Shown here piece after piece: positions 32,662-40,712 of a stretch of DNA of 64,000 bases; position 1 is the first letter of the stretch, and each line of letters begins with the position of its first letter. Origin of the DNA: Mucilaginibacter_A sp050955045 (GTDB lineage Bacteria; Bacteroidota; Bacteroidia; Sphingobacteriales; Sphingobacteriaceae); assembly GCA_050955045.1 (NCBI GenBank), contig JBPBQV010000034.1, positions 30,594 through 94,593 on the forward strand. Direction: 5' to 3'. Below the pieces are notes generated by a model. It searched no databases. It was given only the letters and a program-made list of their open reading frames with translations, and was not told the DNA's origin. The position numbers and the translations under genes are program-made.

Positions 32662-33411
32662 TTACTTTTTGGCTTGAGCAGCATAACCAAAAACTTTTTG
32701 TAAAAGTGCTGTTGGCCGGGAAGAAATATTTTGTCGGATTTGTAATTCCTGTTGTGCAATTTCTACAAATAAACCGCTAATCGCCTTTTGGGTAACATAA
32801 TTTTCTATATCCGGATCAACTTTATTCATAGTGAACGGAACTTTATTATAGGCTGTTACAGCTTGACTATAATATTGAGTAGCACCTACTTTGTCTAAGC
32901 TATTATGCACAACCGGGCGGAATTTTGCAGCCAAAGAATCTGTTGTGGTACGTTTAAAATAGTGTGTTGCCGCATCACTCGATCCTAACAAAATATTGGC
33001 TGCATCTTTTACACTCATTTGTTTTAATGCAGAAATAAAAATCGGTTTCGCTTCTTTTGCAGCATCTTCTGCAGCGCGGTTTAAAGAAAGAATAACGTTA
33101 TCGCAAAGCTTATTCAATCCTATTTTTCGAAGTGTAGCTTCTGCTTTTAACGCTTGTGGCGGAAAAAGGATTTTGATAGCTGCATTACCAAAAAATCCAT
33201 TTGAAGCAGACAATTGATCGCTGCTTTTAATAACACTTTGTTGTAATGCTTCTTTTATGCCACTGGAAATTTCCTGGTTTGATGGTGTAGTTGTGGTAGA
33301 TTTTAATAAGAGTTTAGAAAGAATCTGGCTTTGAGCTTTTGCTGTAGAAACAGTTATCAGCAACAAAAAAACTGCTGTAACTTTAAAAAAGGTATTTGAA
33401 GATTTAATCAT
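32662..33411 (-). CDS. DUF4197 domain-containing exported protein
   Basis: A 249-residue protein with signal peptide MIKSSNTFFKVTAVFLLLITVSTAKAQ followed by a DUF4197 domain: SSGIKEALQQSVIKSS, then IKILFPPQALKAEATLRKIG, then DSLAAKFRPVVHNSLDKVGA. The family is widespread in Proteobacteria and Bacteroidota and has no known function; it is mostly helical. The frame opens at TTG 33438, but ATG 33411 begins a proper signal peptide. A GA-type repeat inside the gene (33245) encodes IKEAL. Confidence 0.85.
   Translation of the reverse strand: MIKSSNTFFKVTAVFLLLITVSTAKAQSQILSKLLLKSTTTTPSNQEISSGIKEALQQSVIKSSDQLSASNGFFGNAAIKILFPPQALKAEATLRKIGLNKLCDNVILSLNRAAEDAAKEAKPIFISALKQMSVKDAANILLGSSDAATHYFKRTTTDSLAAKFRPVVHNSLDKVGATQYYSQAVTAYNKVPFTMNKVDPDIENYVTQKAISGLFVEIAQQELQIRQNISSRPTALLQKVFGYAAQAKK
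33245..33259 (-). repeat. dispersed repeat, GA type, inside DUF4197 gene
   Basis: Minus strand CATAAAAGAAGCATT; exact 12-mer core, sense, encoding IKEAL. Confidence 0.7.
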
Positions 33412-33493
33412 TAGTTTTTCTTTGATTTTACGAAACAAATATCAGGAAGTTAACCGGATAAGTAGTTTCAATTTAAAATCAGACGAGAAAACA

Positions 33494-34501
33494 CTAAAAA
33501 TGTTTAACAATTGAAAAAACAATTGCTGCAACAATTGCAGAAACCGGAATGGTTAAAACCCAAGCCCAAATTAAATTAATGGTAACACCCCAACGTACTG
33601 CTGAAACCCGCTTGGTTAAACCTACACCAATAATAGAACCGGTGATTGTGTGCGTGGTAGAAACTGGTATGCCAAAGTGTTCTGTTACAAATAAGGTTAT
33701 GGCACCAGCTGTTTCGGCACTTACACCTTCCAGCGGAGTTACTTTAGTAATTTTGGTGCCCATTGTTTTTACAATTTTCCATCCGCCAGACATGGTGCCT
33801 GCCGCGATAGCAGAATAACAAGCAAAAGGAATCCATTCTGGCATTTTTGTATCAGTGGTGATTACTTTAGAAGCAACCAGTGCTACATAAATAATTCCCA
33901 TTACTTTTTGTGCATCATTTCCGCCATGCGCAAAACTTAACGCACCCGATGAAACCAATTGCAATCTTTTAAACCAGACCTCAGCAACAGATGGACGCGC
34001 ATTTTTGCAAATATTCATGATCAGAATATTTATCGCCATTCCGATAAGCATCCCGATGATGGGTGCTAAGAAAATAAAAATCACAATTTTGATAATAGGA
34101 TCAGCATTAACAGCCAGGAAAGGATTTATACCCATAGAAGCAGCATTTGCCATTCCTGCACCAGCAAAACCACCAATTAAAGTGTGTGAAGAACTGGAAG
34201 GAATACCAAACCACCAGGTAATTAAATTCCAGGCAATTGCTGCTATTAAACCAGCCAGAATAACATGCATGGTTATAAAGTTTTCGAAAACTGTTTTAGC
34301 AATAGTATTAGCTACTTTATGGTCTTTAATTAAAAAATAAGCAATAAAATTGAACGAAGCTGCCCACAAAACAGCCTGAAATGGCGTTAAAACTTTGGTA
34401 GAAACAATAGTGGCGATAGAATTGGCCGCATCATGGAAACCGTTTATAAAATCAAAAACCAAAGCTAAAATAATAACAACAACCAGCAGAATAGATACCA
34501 T
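33494..34501 (-). CDS. PiT-family inorganic phosphate transporter
   Basis: A 335-residue inner-membrane metal-phosphate/proton symporter of the PiT family. Both signature repeats are present: FDFINGFHDAANSIATIVST at the N-terminus and HFGIPVSTTHTITGSIIGVG in the second half, plus GIPSSSSHTLIGGFAGAG and SFAHGGNDAQKVMGI. About ten membrane segments. Its start codon lies 3 bp after the DUF47 gene, so the pair is co-translated, and it is the last gene of a long minus-strand run that includes a histidine kinase and polyketide genes. Confidence 0.95.
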   Translation of the reverse strand: MVSILLVVVIILALVFDFINGFHDAANSIATIVSTKVLTPFQAVLWAASFNFIAYFLIKDHKVANTIAKTVFENFITMHVILAGLIAAIAWNLITWWFGIPSSSSHTLIGGFAGAGMANAASMGINPFLAVNADPIIKIVIFIFLAPIIGMLIGMAINILIMNICKNARPSVAEVWFKRLQLVSSGALSFAHGGNDAQKVMGIIYVALVASKVITTDTKMPEWIPFACYSAIAAGTMSGGWKIVKTMGTKITKVTPLEGVSAETAGAITLFVTEHFGIPVSTTHTITGSIIGVGLTKRVSAVRWGVTINLIWAWVLTIPVSAIVAAIVFSIVKHF

Positions 34502-34504
34502 TGT

Positions 34505-35155
34505 TTAAGCGTGTTTTACGATGATGGATTCCATAACATTTGCAGCATCTTCGCATCTATCGGTTGCTGTTTCCAGCGCAGCCAGAATTTCTTTGTATTT
34601 GATCAACCGAATGGCATCTTTCTCATACAAAAACAAATCAGCAACGGCACGGTCAAAAACATAATCAGCCTGATTTTCAATGCTATTGATCCGGATACAT
34701 GATTCTGCAATGTTCCTTACATTTTTCAAATCTTTCAGTTCAGCAACAGCTTTCTGCAAATCATAACTGGCTTGCAATATCAGTTCCGAAAGTTTTTGTA
34801 TCGGCTCAATCATTTCGCTGATTTGATACAAATACATCCGGTTAGCAGAACCTTGTATCAAATCGGCCACATCATCTATGGCAGTAGCAAGAGAGTGAAT
34901 ATCTTCCCGGTCAAACGGCGTAATAAAGTTTTTGCCAAGCTCTAGGTAAATTTGGTGCGTAATGTCATCACCAATGTTTTCCAGTTTATCAATCTGATGA
35001 TAAAGTGTTTCTCTTCTGCTAAAATCAGTTGAATTAACTACTTCTACAAGCAAAACAGCCATTTCTACTACGTTAGCTGCTGCTTTTTCAAACAAAGGAA
35101 AAAAGATTTTTTTATCCTTCGGAACAAAATATTGGAAGATACTATTTAACGACAT
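34505..35155 (-). CDS. DUF47/PhoU-like accessory protein of the PiT transporter
   Basis: A 216-residue cytoplasmic helical protein of the DUF47 family (PhoU-like), which regulates neighbouring PiT transporters. The motif FITPFDREDIHSLATAIDDVADLI carries conserved acidic residues for metal binding, with a second acidic helix at ALETATDRCEDAANVMESI. It starts 35 bp after the histidine-kinase gene and sits 3 bp before the transporter gene, a standard DUF47-PiT pair. Confidence 0.94.
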   Translation of the reverse strand: MSLNSIFQYFVPKDKKIFFPLFEKAAANVVEMAVLLVEVVNSTDFSRRETLYHQIDKLENIGDDITHQIYLELGKNFITPFDREDIHSLATAIDDVADLIQGSANRMYLYQISEMIEPIQKLSELILQASYDLQKAVAELKDLKNVRNIAESCIRINSIENQADYVFDRAVADLFLYEKDAIRLIKYKEILAALETATDRCEDAANVMESIIVKHA

Positions 35156-35190
35156 GCTTTTGGATTACAGACAAAAGTAAATTACTGATG

Positions 35191-36264
35191 TTAAGTTAGT
35201 GTTAACTTTGAGTATGGTAAGCTTACAAAAGGCTGTTGCTTTGTTTTTTCTAATGTAAAACCGAATGTAGAGCCAATTCCAACCGTACTTCTAACATTTA
35301 TGGTTTGCTGATGGGCTTCTACAATGTGCTTTACAATAGCCAAACCCAAGCCAGAACCTGCAATTTGCCTTGATCGGCTGGCATCAGTACGATAAAAACG
35401 TTCAAACAAGCGTGGCAGATTTTTTTCATCAATTCCAGCTCCATCATCCGTTACTTCAACCAAAACCTGTTCGTGTAGCGAAAACAAACTAACAGAAGTA
35501 GTACCGTTTGTTTTTCCGTATTTGAATGCATTATCAATTAAATTGATTAAAACCTGCCTAATCCTTTCCCGGTCTGCATTTACAAATATCGGTTCATTAT
35601 ATTTTTCCTTAAAAAGAAGCTGAATTTTGTATTGTACAGATTTTATTTCCAACGATTCAAATACTTCTTTTATCAGCTCATTTATTTTAAATTTGGTAAA
35701 TACAATAGGCAATTCTCCGGATTCCAGCTTGGATATTTCGTCCAGATCTTTAATCAGGTAACTCATCCGGTCAACATTTTTAGAAGCTTTATTTAGAAAT
35801 TTAAGGGCCTGTTCTGTGTCCTCCAAACCATCTTCGTCCAGCAAAGCATCTAGATAACCTTGCATGGCAAAAAGCGGCGTTTTAAATTCGTGGGAGAGAT
35901 TGGACAGAAACTCACGCCTAAATTGTTCTTGTTTTTTAAGTACATCAATCTCAGATTTTTTTTCTCTTGCCCAAGCTTTCACTTCCTCTTCCACATCATG
36001 GATCGGATCAGAACCCATATTTTCGCCAAGCGCATCACGCAAATCCCGGCCAAGCTTCAAATCGTTGATCAATTTGTAAATGATTTTTATTTTAGAATAA
36101 ACATATTTTTCGATCAGATAATAAAAAACGATAAAACTAGTAATCAGCGAGATCACAAAAATTTGCAATACATCGTACCAGTTACGGCTGAAATAATAAT
36201 TAACAATAGAAAGTGTAACAGCAACGGCCAGCGCATTGATAAAAACCAGAACATTGAGTTTCAT
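35191..36264 (-). CDS. sensor histidine kinase (PhoR-like architecture)
   Basis: A 357-residue membrane histidine kinase with two N-terminal membrane segments (about 4-24 and 31-52) and almost no periplasmic loop. A linker of about 65 residues follows, then the HisKA domain with His125 in SNLSHEFKTPLFAMQGYLD and the ATPase domain with N box (INLIDNAFKYG), VTDDGAGID, and GSGLGLAIVKHIVEAH. The short sensor part resembles PhoR-type kinases. It starts 9 bp after the methyltransferase gene and precedes DUF47 and PiT, suggesting a link to phosphate. No response regulator gene is adjacent, so it is an orphan here. Confidence 0.9.
   Translation of the reverse strand: MKLNVLVFINALAVAVTLSIVNYYFSRNWYDVLQIFVISLITSFIVFYYLIEKYVYSKIKIIYKLINDLKLGRDLRDALGENMGSDPIHDVEEEVKAWAREKKSEIDVLKKQEQFRREFLSNLSHEFKTPLFAMQGYLDALLDEDGLEDTEQALKFLNKASKNVDRMSYLIKDLDEISKLESGELPIVFTKFKINELIKEVFESLEIKSVQYKIQLLFKEKYNEPIFVNADRERIRQVLINLIDNAFKYGKTNGTTSVSLFSLHEQVLVEVTDDGAGIDEKNLPRLFERFYRTDASRSRQIAGSGLGLAIVKHIVEAHQQTINVRSTVGIGSTFGFTLEKTKQQPFVSLPYSKLTLT
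35660..35674 (-). repeat. dispersed repeat variant inside histidine kinase
   Basis: Minus strand GATAAAAGAAGTATT; one C-to-T change, encoding IKEVF. Confidence 0.5.
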
Positions 36265-36273
36265 AAATCAAAT

Positions 36274-36975
36274 TTAGCTTTTATACAAGATAATTTGCCA
36301 GCGAAAAGCCCACATCCACCGTATTTTATAATTATTGATGCCTGCTTTTTGCAGTAACGTTTCCAGTTCTTTCCGCTTAAATCCTTTTAAAACAGAAAGC
36401 GGACCATCATTCCTGGCCAAACGGGATTTGGTAATGATGCGTGTAATTAGTTTAATGCCATAATAAGCCAGCCAATGCCGATGCAAATCATCAATAATAA
36501 CAATGTGTTTGCTGCAAGCCAGCATTTGTTTAATCAGCAAAATCCATTGTTCATCATCAAAATGATGCGTAAAAAGTGTACTGATAATAACGTCGAATTT
36601 TAAAACTGCAACTTCTTCTGATAAAACATCAGCCAGAATAAAGCTAATATTCGGGTTGGTATTTTTCCGGTTTGCAAAATTTACGGCGGCTGGCGTAGCA
36701 TCAATTCCGGTTAAAATCAGGTTTAAATTTTTCTTTTTAGCGTTTTGATGGATAGCGCGCAAAACATCACCGCTGCCGCAACCCCAATCGCTGATGTGAA
36801 AATTTTGCTGGACCGATACTTCTTTTAAGGCAGAAAAAACGACATTGTAGCCGCCCAAATATTGGTTAACCATTTCTAATCCGCTTAAAAGAGGATCAAT
36901 TTCGTCTGCACTAAGACTAAAATCGTCCATGATTTCTGCTTCGGTTGCACGCTTACTAAAATCAGGCATCAGCAA
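36274..36975 (-). CDS. class I SAM-dependent methyltransferase of the type III PKS cluster
   Basis: A 233-residue methyltransferase with glycine-rich SAM motif DWGCGSGDVLRAI (about 59-71), acidic post-I segment TGIDATPAAV, and later FDVIISTLFTHHFDDE. It sits 6 bp after the FAD oxidoreductase gene and 9 bp before the histidine kinase. In comparable bacterial type III PKS clusters a methyltransferase O-methylates an alkylresorcinol or related phenolic, and I infer the same here. Substrate not proven. Confidence 0.86.
   Translation of the reverse strand: MLMPDFSKRATEAEIMDDFSLSADEIDPLLSGLEMVNQYLGGYNVVFSALKEVSVQQNFHISDWGCGSGDVLRAIHQNAKKKNLNLILTGIDATPAAVNFANRKNTNPNISFILADVLSEEVAVLKFDVIISTLFTHHFDDEQWILLIKQMLACSKHIVIIDDLHRHWLAYYGIKLITRIITKSRLARNDGPLSVLKGFKRKELETLLQKAGINNYKIRWMWAFRWQIILYKS
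36815..36829 (-). repeat. dispersed repeat variant inside methyltransferase
   Basis: Minus strand CTTAAAAGAAGTATC; encodes LKEVS, one T-for-C change in the core. Confidence 0.45.
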
Positions 36976-36981
36976 AAATGG

Positions 36982-38103
36982 TTAAAAAGGTTGTCCATGT
37001 GTTTTACTGATTAAAAAACCGGCAACTCTTGGCAAATAATTTAAGGTTTTTAAAGTGAGATCGGTAGCCGCATTTCGCCCGAACAGTTTTTGCATTTGTC
37101 GCCCGGTCCACAAACGGCTTGCAAAATTTCTATTCCATTCTTTTGTATAAGCTTGTTCCAATATGCTTCTTTTATCGGCAAAAAATTGGTGCGGCTGATA
37201 AAATTCTCTTATTTTTTCGGAAAGGATTTTGGCCGAATGAATCGCCATCGTCATGCCGTTTCCGCAAAGCGGCGCAATCATGCCGGCCGTATCACCGCTC
37301 ATTAAAATATGTTGTTCTACGGGTTGTTTTTTCTCAAAAGAAATCTCGTTGATCACTTCCGGTTTGTCCAGCAAAAATTCTGCTTCTTCAAAAAGTTTGT
37401 TCAAATACGGGTTTTTGCGGATCACGTTTTGCTCCAGTTCTGCCAGATTTCCGTATTTCCGCAAATCATCCCGATGCGCTAGATAACACATGCACCAGCA
37501 ATTGCCATCCACTTTGCTTACGCCGCAATAGCCGTCTTTATAATTATTTAGCTGGATCAAATTATCAGGTAAATCAGCCCGGATGTGAAATTTTACAGCC
37601 AGAAACGGACTTCTTTTGTAAAAGAAATTCCGGTTCATTTTCTGGTCGAGGTTGGCGCGTTTACCGAAAGAACCAATAACCAACGGCGCTTCCAGTTCTC
37701 GCTCGGAAACCAAAACTTTGAAAAGATCATTCTGAAACTGAACATTTTCTACTTTCATGTTCAACATAAATTCTACGCCTTCTGCCAGTGCTTTTTTGTA
37801 GAGGAAATGATCAAAAGTATATCTGCTCAAACCAAAACCGCCCAAATCTAATTTCTGAGAAAATTTTGCGCCTGAAACTGCGGTTACTTCTAAACGGTTA
37901 ATGCGCGAAACATTTAGTTCCTCCAAATCAATATCCAGCTTTTTTAAAAAAGGAATGGTTTCGTTAGAAATATATTCGCCGCAAACGCGATGAAAAGGAT
38001 ACGTTTTACGTTCAATCAGCAGCACTTTGTAACCGGCGCGGTTCAGCAAAATTGCATTGAATAAACCAGCCAATCCGCCGCCAATGATGATTATATCATT
38101 CAT
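36982..38103 (-). CDS. NAD(P)/FAD-dependent oxidoreductase (geranylgeranyl-reductase-like)
   Basis: A 373-residue flavoprotein with the N-terminal FAD dinucleotide motif IIIGGGLAGLFNAILLNRAG and ERKTYPFHRVCGEYIS, and the second FAD motif SGDTAGMIAPLCGNGMTMA. This is the monooxygenase/geranylgeranyl-reductase fold. The start overlaps the PKS stop by 8 bases. In type III PKS clusters of other bacteria such enzymes oxidise the phenolic ring to a quinone or reduce side chains; which one applies here is not visible. A GA-type repeat inside the gene (37162) encodes DKRSIL. Confidence 0.9.
   Translation of the reverse strand: MNDIIIIGGGLAGLFNAILLNRAGYKVLLIERKTYPFHRVCGEYISNETIPFLKKLDIDLEELNVSRINRLEVTAVSGAKFSQKLDLGGFGLSRYTFDHFLYKKALAEGVEFMLNMKVENVQFQNDLFKVLVSERELEAPLVIGSFGKRANLDQKMNRNFFYKRSPFLAVKFHIRADLPDNLIQLNNYKDGYCGVSKVDGNCWCMCYLAHRDDLRKYGNLAELEQNVIRKNPYLNKLFEEAEFLLDKPEVINEISFEKKQPVEQHILMSGDTAGMIAPLCGNGMTMAIHSAKILSEKIREFYQPHQFFADKRSILEQAYTKEWNRNFASRLWTGRQMQKLFGRNAATDLTLKTLNYLPRVAGFLISKTHGQPF
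37162..37176 (-). repeat. dispersed repeat, GA type, inside FAD oxidoreductase
   Basis: Minus strand CCGATAAAAGAAGCATA; exact 12-mer core plus CCG extension, encoding DKRSI. Confidence 0.75.
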
Positions 38104-39217
38104 TGCTGGTTTTTTTCAGCACCATAGATTCAACTGTTAAGCCAGGGCCAAAAGCAAAACCAAGAATATTTTGTTCCGGCTGAACTGTTTTTGCCTGCAA
38201 TATTTTTTGCAGTACAAACAAAATTGTGGCGGACGACATGTTGCCGTAATCTGCCAAAACCTCGTGCGCAAAGCTATTTTTGCACTTGCAAATGTTCAAA
38301 CCGTCTTCTGCGGCTTCCAATATTTTTTTTCCTCCGGGATGAATGGCGAACAGATCAATCTCAGCCAGACTCAAACCTGTTTTTTGCAAAGCTTTTTCTG
38401 CCAGCGGTTTAATGTGTTTTTGTATTTGCTTGGAAACTTTGGACGTAAGCCGCATTTCATAACCAAAATTGCCAATCAGCCAGTTCATTTCATCTTTTGC
38501 TTCATAAATGTACTCGGCATAAAAATTTTCCAACAAAAAATAGGATTGTTCAATGCTTCTTTTAGCACTGTTTTCTATGATTGCCGCCGCCGCACCATCC
38601 GAAAAAAGCGAATTAGCTACCCAGTTTTCCAACGTGTTTTCTTTCTGGAAATGCAGCGTGCACAATTCTATAGAAACCACTAATACTTTGGCTTCCGGGT
38701 TTGATTTACAAATCGAATCAGCAATTTTAAGCGCATTAATGCTGCCGTAGCAACCCATAAAATTGATGCAGGTGCGTTCTATATTTCGGTTTAAACCCAA
38801 AGTTTCAATCAAATCGATATCAATTCCGGGCGCATACATGCCGGTACAACTCACGGTAATTAAATGCGAAATTTTGCCGGTAAAAGAAGCATTAAAACTG
38901 GCCAAACAATTTTGTGCAGCTTGTGCAGCAACTGAAATAGCATGTTTACGGTAAAATTGCATCCGCTTTTGTGTATCCGGAAAAGGTTCCAGCATTTCAT
39001 TCGCCGGGAAAAACTGGTTCTCTGCAAAATCATCATAACCAAAATCAGGAATAACAGAATAACGAGTTGTTATGGCGCTGTGATCGTAAATTTTTTTAAG
39101 TCTGAGCGCATCATTTTCATTCAAACGGAAAGCTTTTTCCATAAAACCGTTGATGGCAATTTGCGAAATACGGTTTGGCGGATTGGCAATTCCAATGGCA
39201 CTGATGCAACTACTCAT
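38096..39217 (-). CDS. type III polyketide synthase
   Basis: Homodimeric chalcone/stilbene-synthase-like enzyme of 373 residues that condenses malonyl-CoA units onto an acyl starter. The catalytic triad is complete: Cys156 in NFMGCYGSINA, His293 in FAIHPGGKK and Asn326 in DYGNMSSATILF. The GFGPG-type end is FAFGPGLTVESM. Bacterial relatives make alkylresorcinols or alkylpyrones from fatty acyl starters. It is first of a tight operon with the FAD enzyme (8-base overlap) and methyltransferase, after YceI (17-bp gap). Two repeat copies are in the frame, encoding AKRSIE and NASFTG. Confidence 0.94.
   Translation of the reverse strand: MSSCISAIGIANPPNRISQIAINGFMEKAFRLNENDALRLKKIYDHSAITTRYSVIPDFGYDDFAENQFFPANEMLEPFPDTQKRMQFYRKHAISVAAQAAQNCLASFNASFTGKISHLITVSCTGMYAPGIDIDLIETLGLNRNIERTCINFMGCYGSINALKIADSICKSNPEAKVLVVSIELCTLHFQKENTLENWVANSLFSDGAAAAIIENSAKRSIEQSYFLLENFYAEYIYEAKDEMNWLIGNFGYEMRLTSKVSKQIQKHIKPLAEKALQKTGLSLAEIDLFAIHPGGKKILEAAEDGLNICKCKNSFAHEVLADYGNMSSATILFVLQKILQAKTVQPEQNILGFAFGPGLTVESMVLKKTSNE
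38552..38566 (-). repeat. dispersed repeat, GA type, inside PKS (sense)
   Basis: Minus strand GCTAAAAGAAGCATT; exact 12-mer core, encoding AKRSI. Confidence 0.7.
38879..38893 (+). repeat. dispersed repeat, GA type, inside PKS (antisense)
   Basis: GGTAAAAGAAGCATT; exact 12-mer core, encoding NASFT on the gene strand. Confidence 0.7.
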
Positions 39218-39234
39218 GTAAATTTTTTGCGCGG

Positions 39235-39771
39235 CTATTTTGTTGTTTCTACGTTTACGGCAATCAGCGCATCATCAGCCAGAACCATACTTTTTCCGCC
39301 TATATCAAAATCGGAACGGGTGATGGTGAAACTGCTTTTAAAAGATGCATTGTTGCCTGTTTCGTTGTAGGTAAAAGGAACTTTGATGCGTTTGGTTTTA
39401 GCTTTAATCGTTACGTCGAAAATTCCGGTGTAGTTTTCGTTTTTCTGGTGAGAAAAGGACAGGGATTTCATCGTGATTTCCGGATATTTTTCTACGTCAA
39501 AATATGCCTCCTTTTTGAGGTGATTATCGCGCATATCGTTATCAGAATCTAGCGTTCTAGTATCTACAGATGCTGTAATGCTGCTTTTATCGAGGTTATT
39601 TTCATCAAAACTGATGCTTGCCTTAAAGCCGCCAAACTTTCCTTCGGCAGCAATTCCCATGTTTTTAATTTTGAAAGTAACAGCAGCAGAAGTTACTTTT
39701 TGTTCGGATTGTGCAGCAGCCATCTGCAAAAGAAATACAGCTAAAAACAGTTGGAAAAAAATTTGCTTCAT
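39235..39771 (-). CDS. YceI-family periplasmic lipid-binding protein
   Basis: A 178-residue exported lipocalin-like protein. Signal peptide MKQIFFQLFLAVFLLQMAAAQ, then the YceI barrel (VTFKIKNMGIAAEGKFGGF, SITASVDTRTLDSDNDMRD, LKKEAYFDVEKYPEI). YceI proteins bind isoprenoid or other long-chain lipids in their barrel. The frame runs back to 39798, but ATG 39771 begins the signal peptide. It is divergent from the UbiA-like gene (68-bp spacer) and 17 bp before the PKS gene, so it may carry the lipid product or its precursor. Confidence 0.9.
   Translation of the reverse strand: MKQIFFQLFLAVFLLQMAAAQSEQKVTSAAVTFKIKNMGIAAEGKFGGFKASISFDENNLDKSSITASVDTRTLDSDNDMRDNHLKKEAYFDVEKYPEITMKSLSFSHQKNENYTGIFDVTIKAKTKRIKVPFTYNETGNNASFKSSFTITRSDFDIGGKSMVLADDALIAVNVETTK
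39577..39591 (-). repeat. dispersed repeat, GC type, inside yceI-like gene
   Basis: Minus strand GATAAAAGCAGCATT; intermediate between the GA and AC forms, encoding DKSSIT. Confidence 0.6.
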
Positions 39772-39839
39772 CAGTGGGTTATTTGTTAGCACAACCAAAT
39801 TGCTGATGTATTATTGCATAAACAAGTAAACTTTAAAAT

Positions 39840-40712
39840 ATGATTTTAAGCCGATCAACACTGGCGCATCTTCGGTTTGTATTTTCTGTTTTTTTGCTGC
39901 CGGTTTATCTGTTTGCATACAGTCAGGCCGGTTATGTTCCTGCTTTCCGGGCGGTTATTGTTTTTGTGGTTTGGTACGTTTTAGCCATTCCGGCAACCAA
40001 CGGCTACAACAGTTATTTTGATAAAGATGAAGGCAGCATCGGCATGTTAGAAAAACCGCCCGCGGTTGATAAAAGTTTGTATTACGTTTCTTTGTTGATG
40101 GAAGTGCTGGCTTTTTTGCTGGGTTTATTCATAAGCGTTTGGTTTGCTTTTGCGGTGCTGATTTACGGCGTAATGTCTAAATTGTACAGTCATCCGGTAA
40201 CGCGGTTGAAAAAATATCCGATTGTTAGTTTTTTAACGGTTTTCTTTTTCCAGGGCGCATTTATGTATTGGGCAATTTATGGTGGATTGGCCGGCCCGAT
40301 TTTGCTTTTTATGGGATACAATCCTGAAATATTGATTGCTGGCGGAATCTGTTCTTGTTTGATTGGTGCTTCGTATCCATTAACGCAAATTTATCAGCAT
40401 GAAGAAGACGCCAAACGTGGTGATTTCACACTGAGCTTAATGCTGGGCTACAAAGGTTCTTTTATTTTTTCGGGGATTGTGTTTGCAGCCGGAATTATCT
40501 TGAGCTTCTTTTACTGGCATATTTTGGGCGAGATGAAAAACTTTTATGTTTTCCTGGCTTGCTCCTTCCCTATTTTCCTGTTTTTTAATTACTGGTTTTT
40601 TAGTGTGCTCAAAACAGTATCCGAAGCAAACTATAAAAACGCCATGTTGATGAATTTTATCAGCGCTGTTTTTATGCTGATTTACTTCGGATACCTGGTA
40701 ATTAACCGTTAA
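39840..40712 (+). CDS. UbiA-like prenyltransferase-family membrane protein
   Basis: A 290-residue multi-pass membrane protein with UbiA-like signatures: a first polar motif NGYNSYFDKDEGS (N57, D61, D63) and a second at IYQHEEDAKRGD, with about eight hydrophobic segments. UbiA enzymes attach isoprenoid chains to aromatic rings. The first Asp-rich motif is slightly off the NxxxDxxxD consensus, so catalytic competence is likely but not certain. It is divergent from yceI and beside the type III PKS set, which suggests prenylation of, or a lipid partner for, the phenolic product. Its TAA stop overlaps that of the convergent porin gene. Confidence 0.82.
   Translation: MILSRSTLAHLRFVFSVFLLPVYLFAYSQAGYVPAFRAVIVFVVWYVLAIPATNGYNSYFDKDEGSIGMLEKPPAVDKSLYYVSLLMEVLAFLLGLFISVWFAFAVLIYGVMSKLYSHPVTRLKKYPIVSFLTVFFFQGAFMYWAIYGGLAGPILLFMGYNPEILIAGGICSCLIGASYPLTQIYQHEEDAKRGDFTLSLMLGYKGSFIFSGIVFAAGIILSFFYWHILGEMKNFYVFLACSFPIFLFFNYWFFSVLKTVSEANYKNAMLMNFISAVFMLIYFGYLVINR

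Noticed and set aside
38171..38683. Plus-strand 170-codon frame across the PKS gene
   Set aside because: Antisense to a well-supported type III PKS with a full catalytic triad; composition is typical of a shadow frame.
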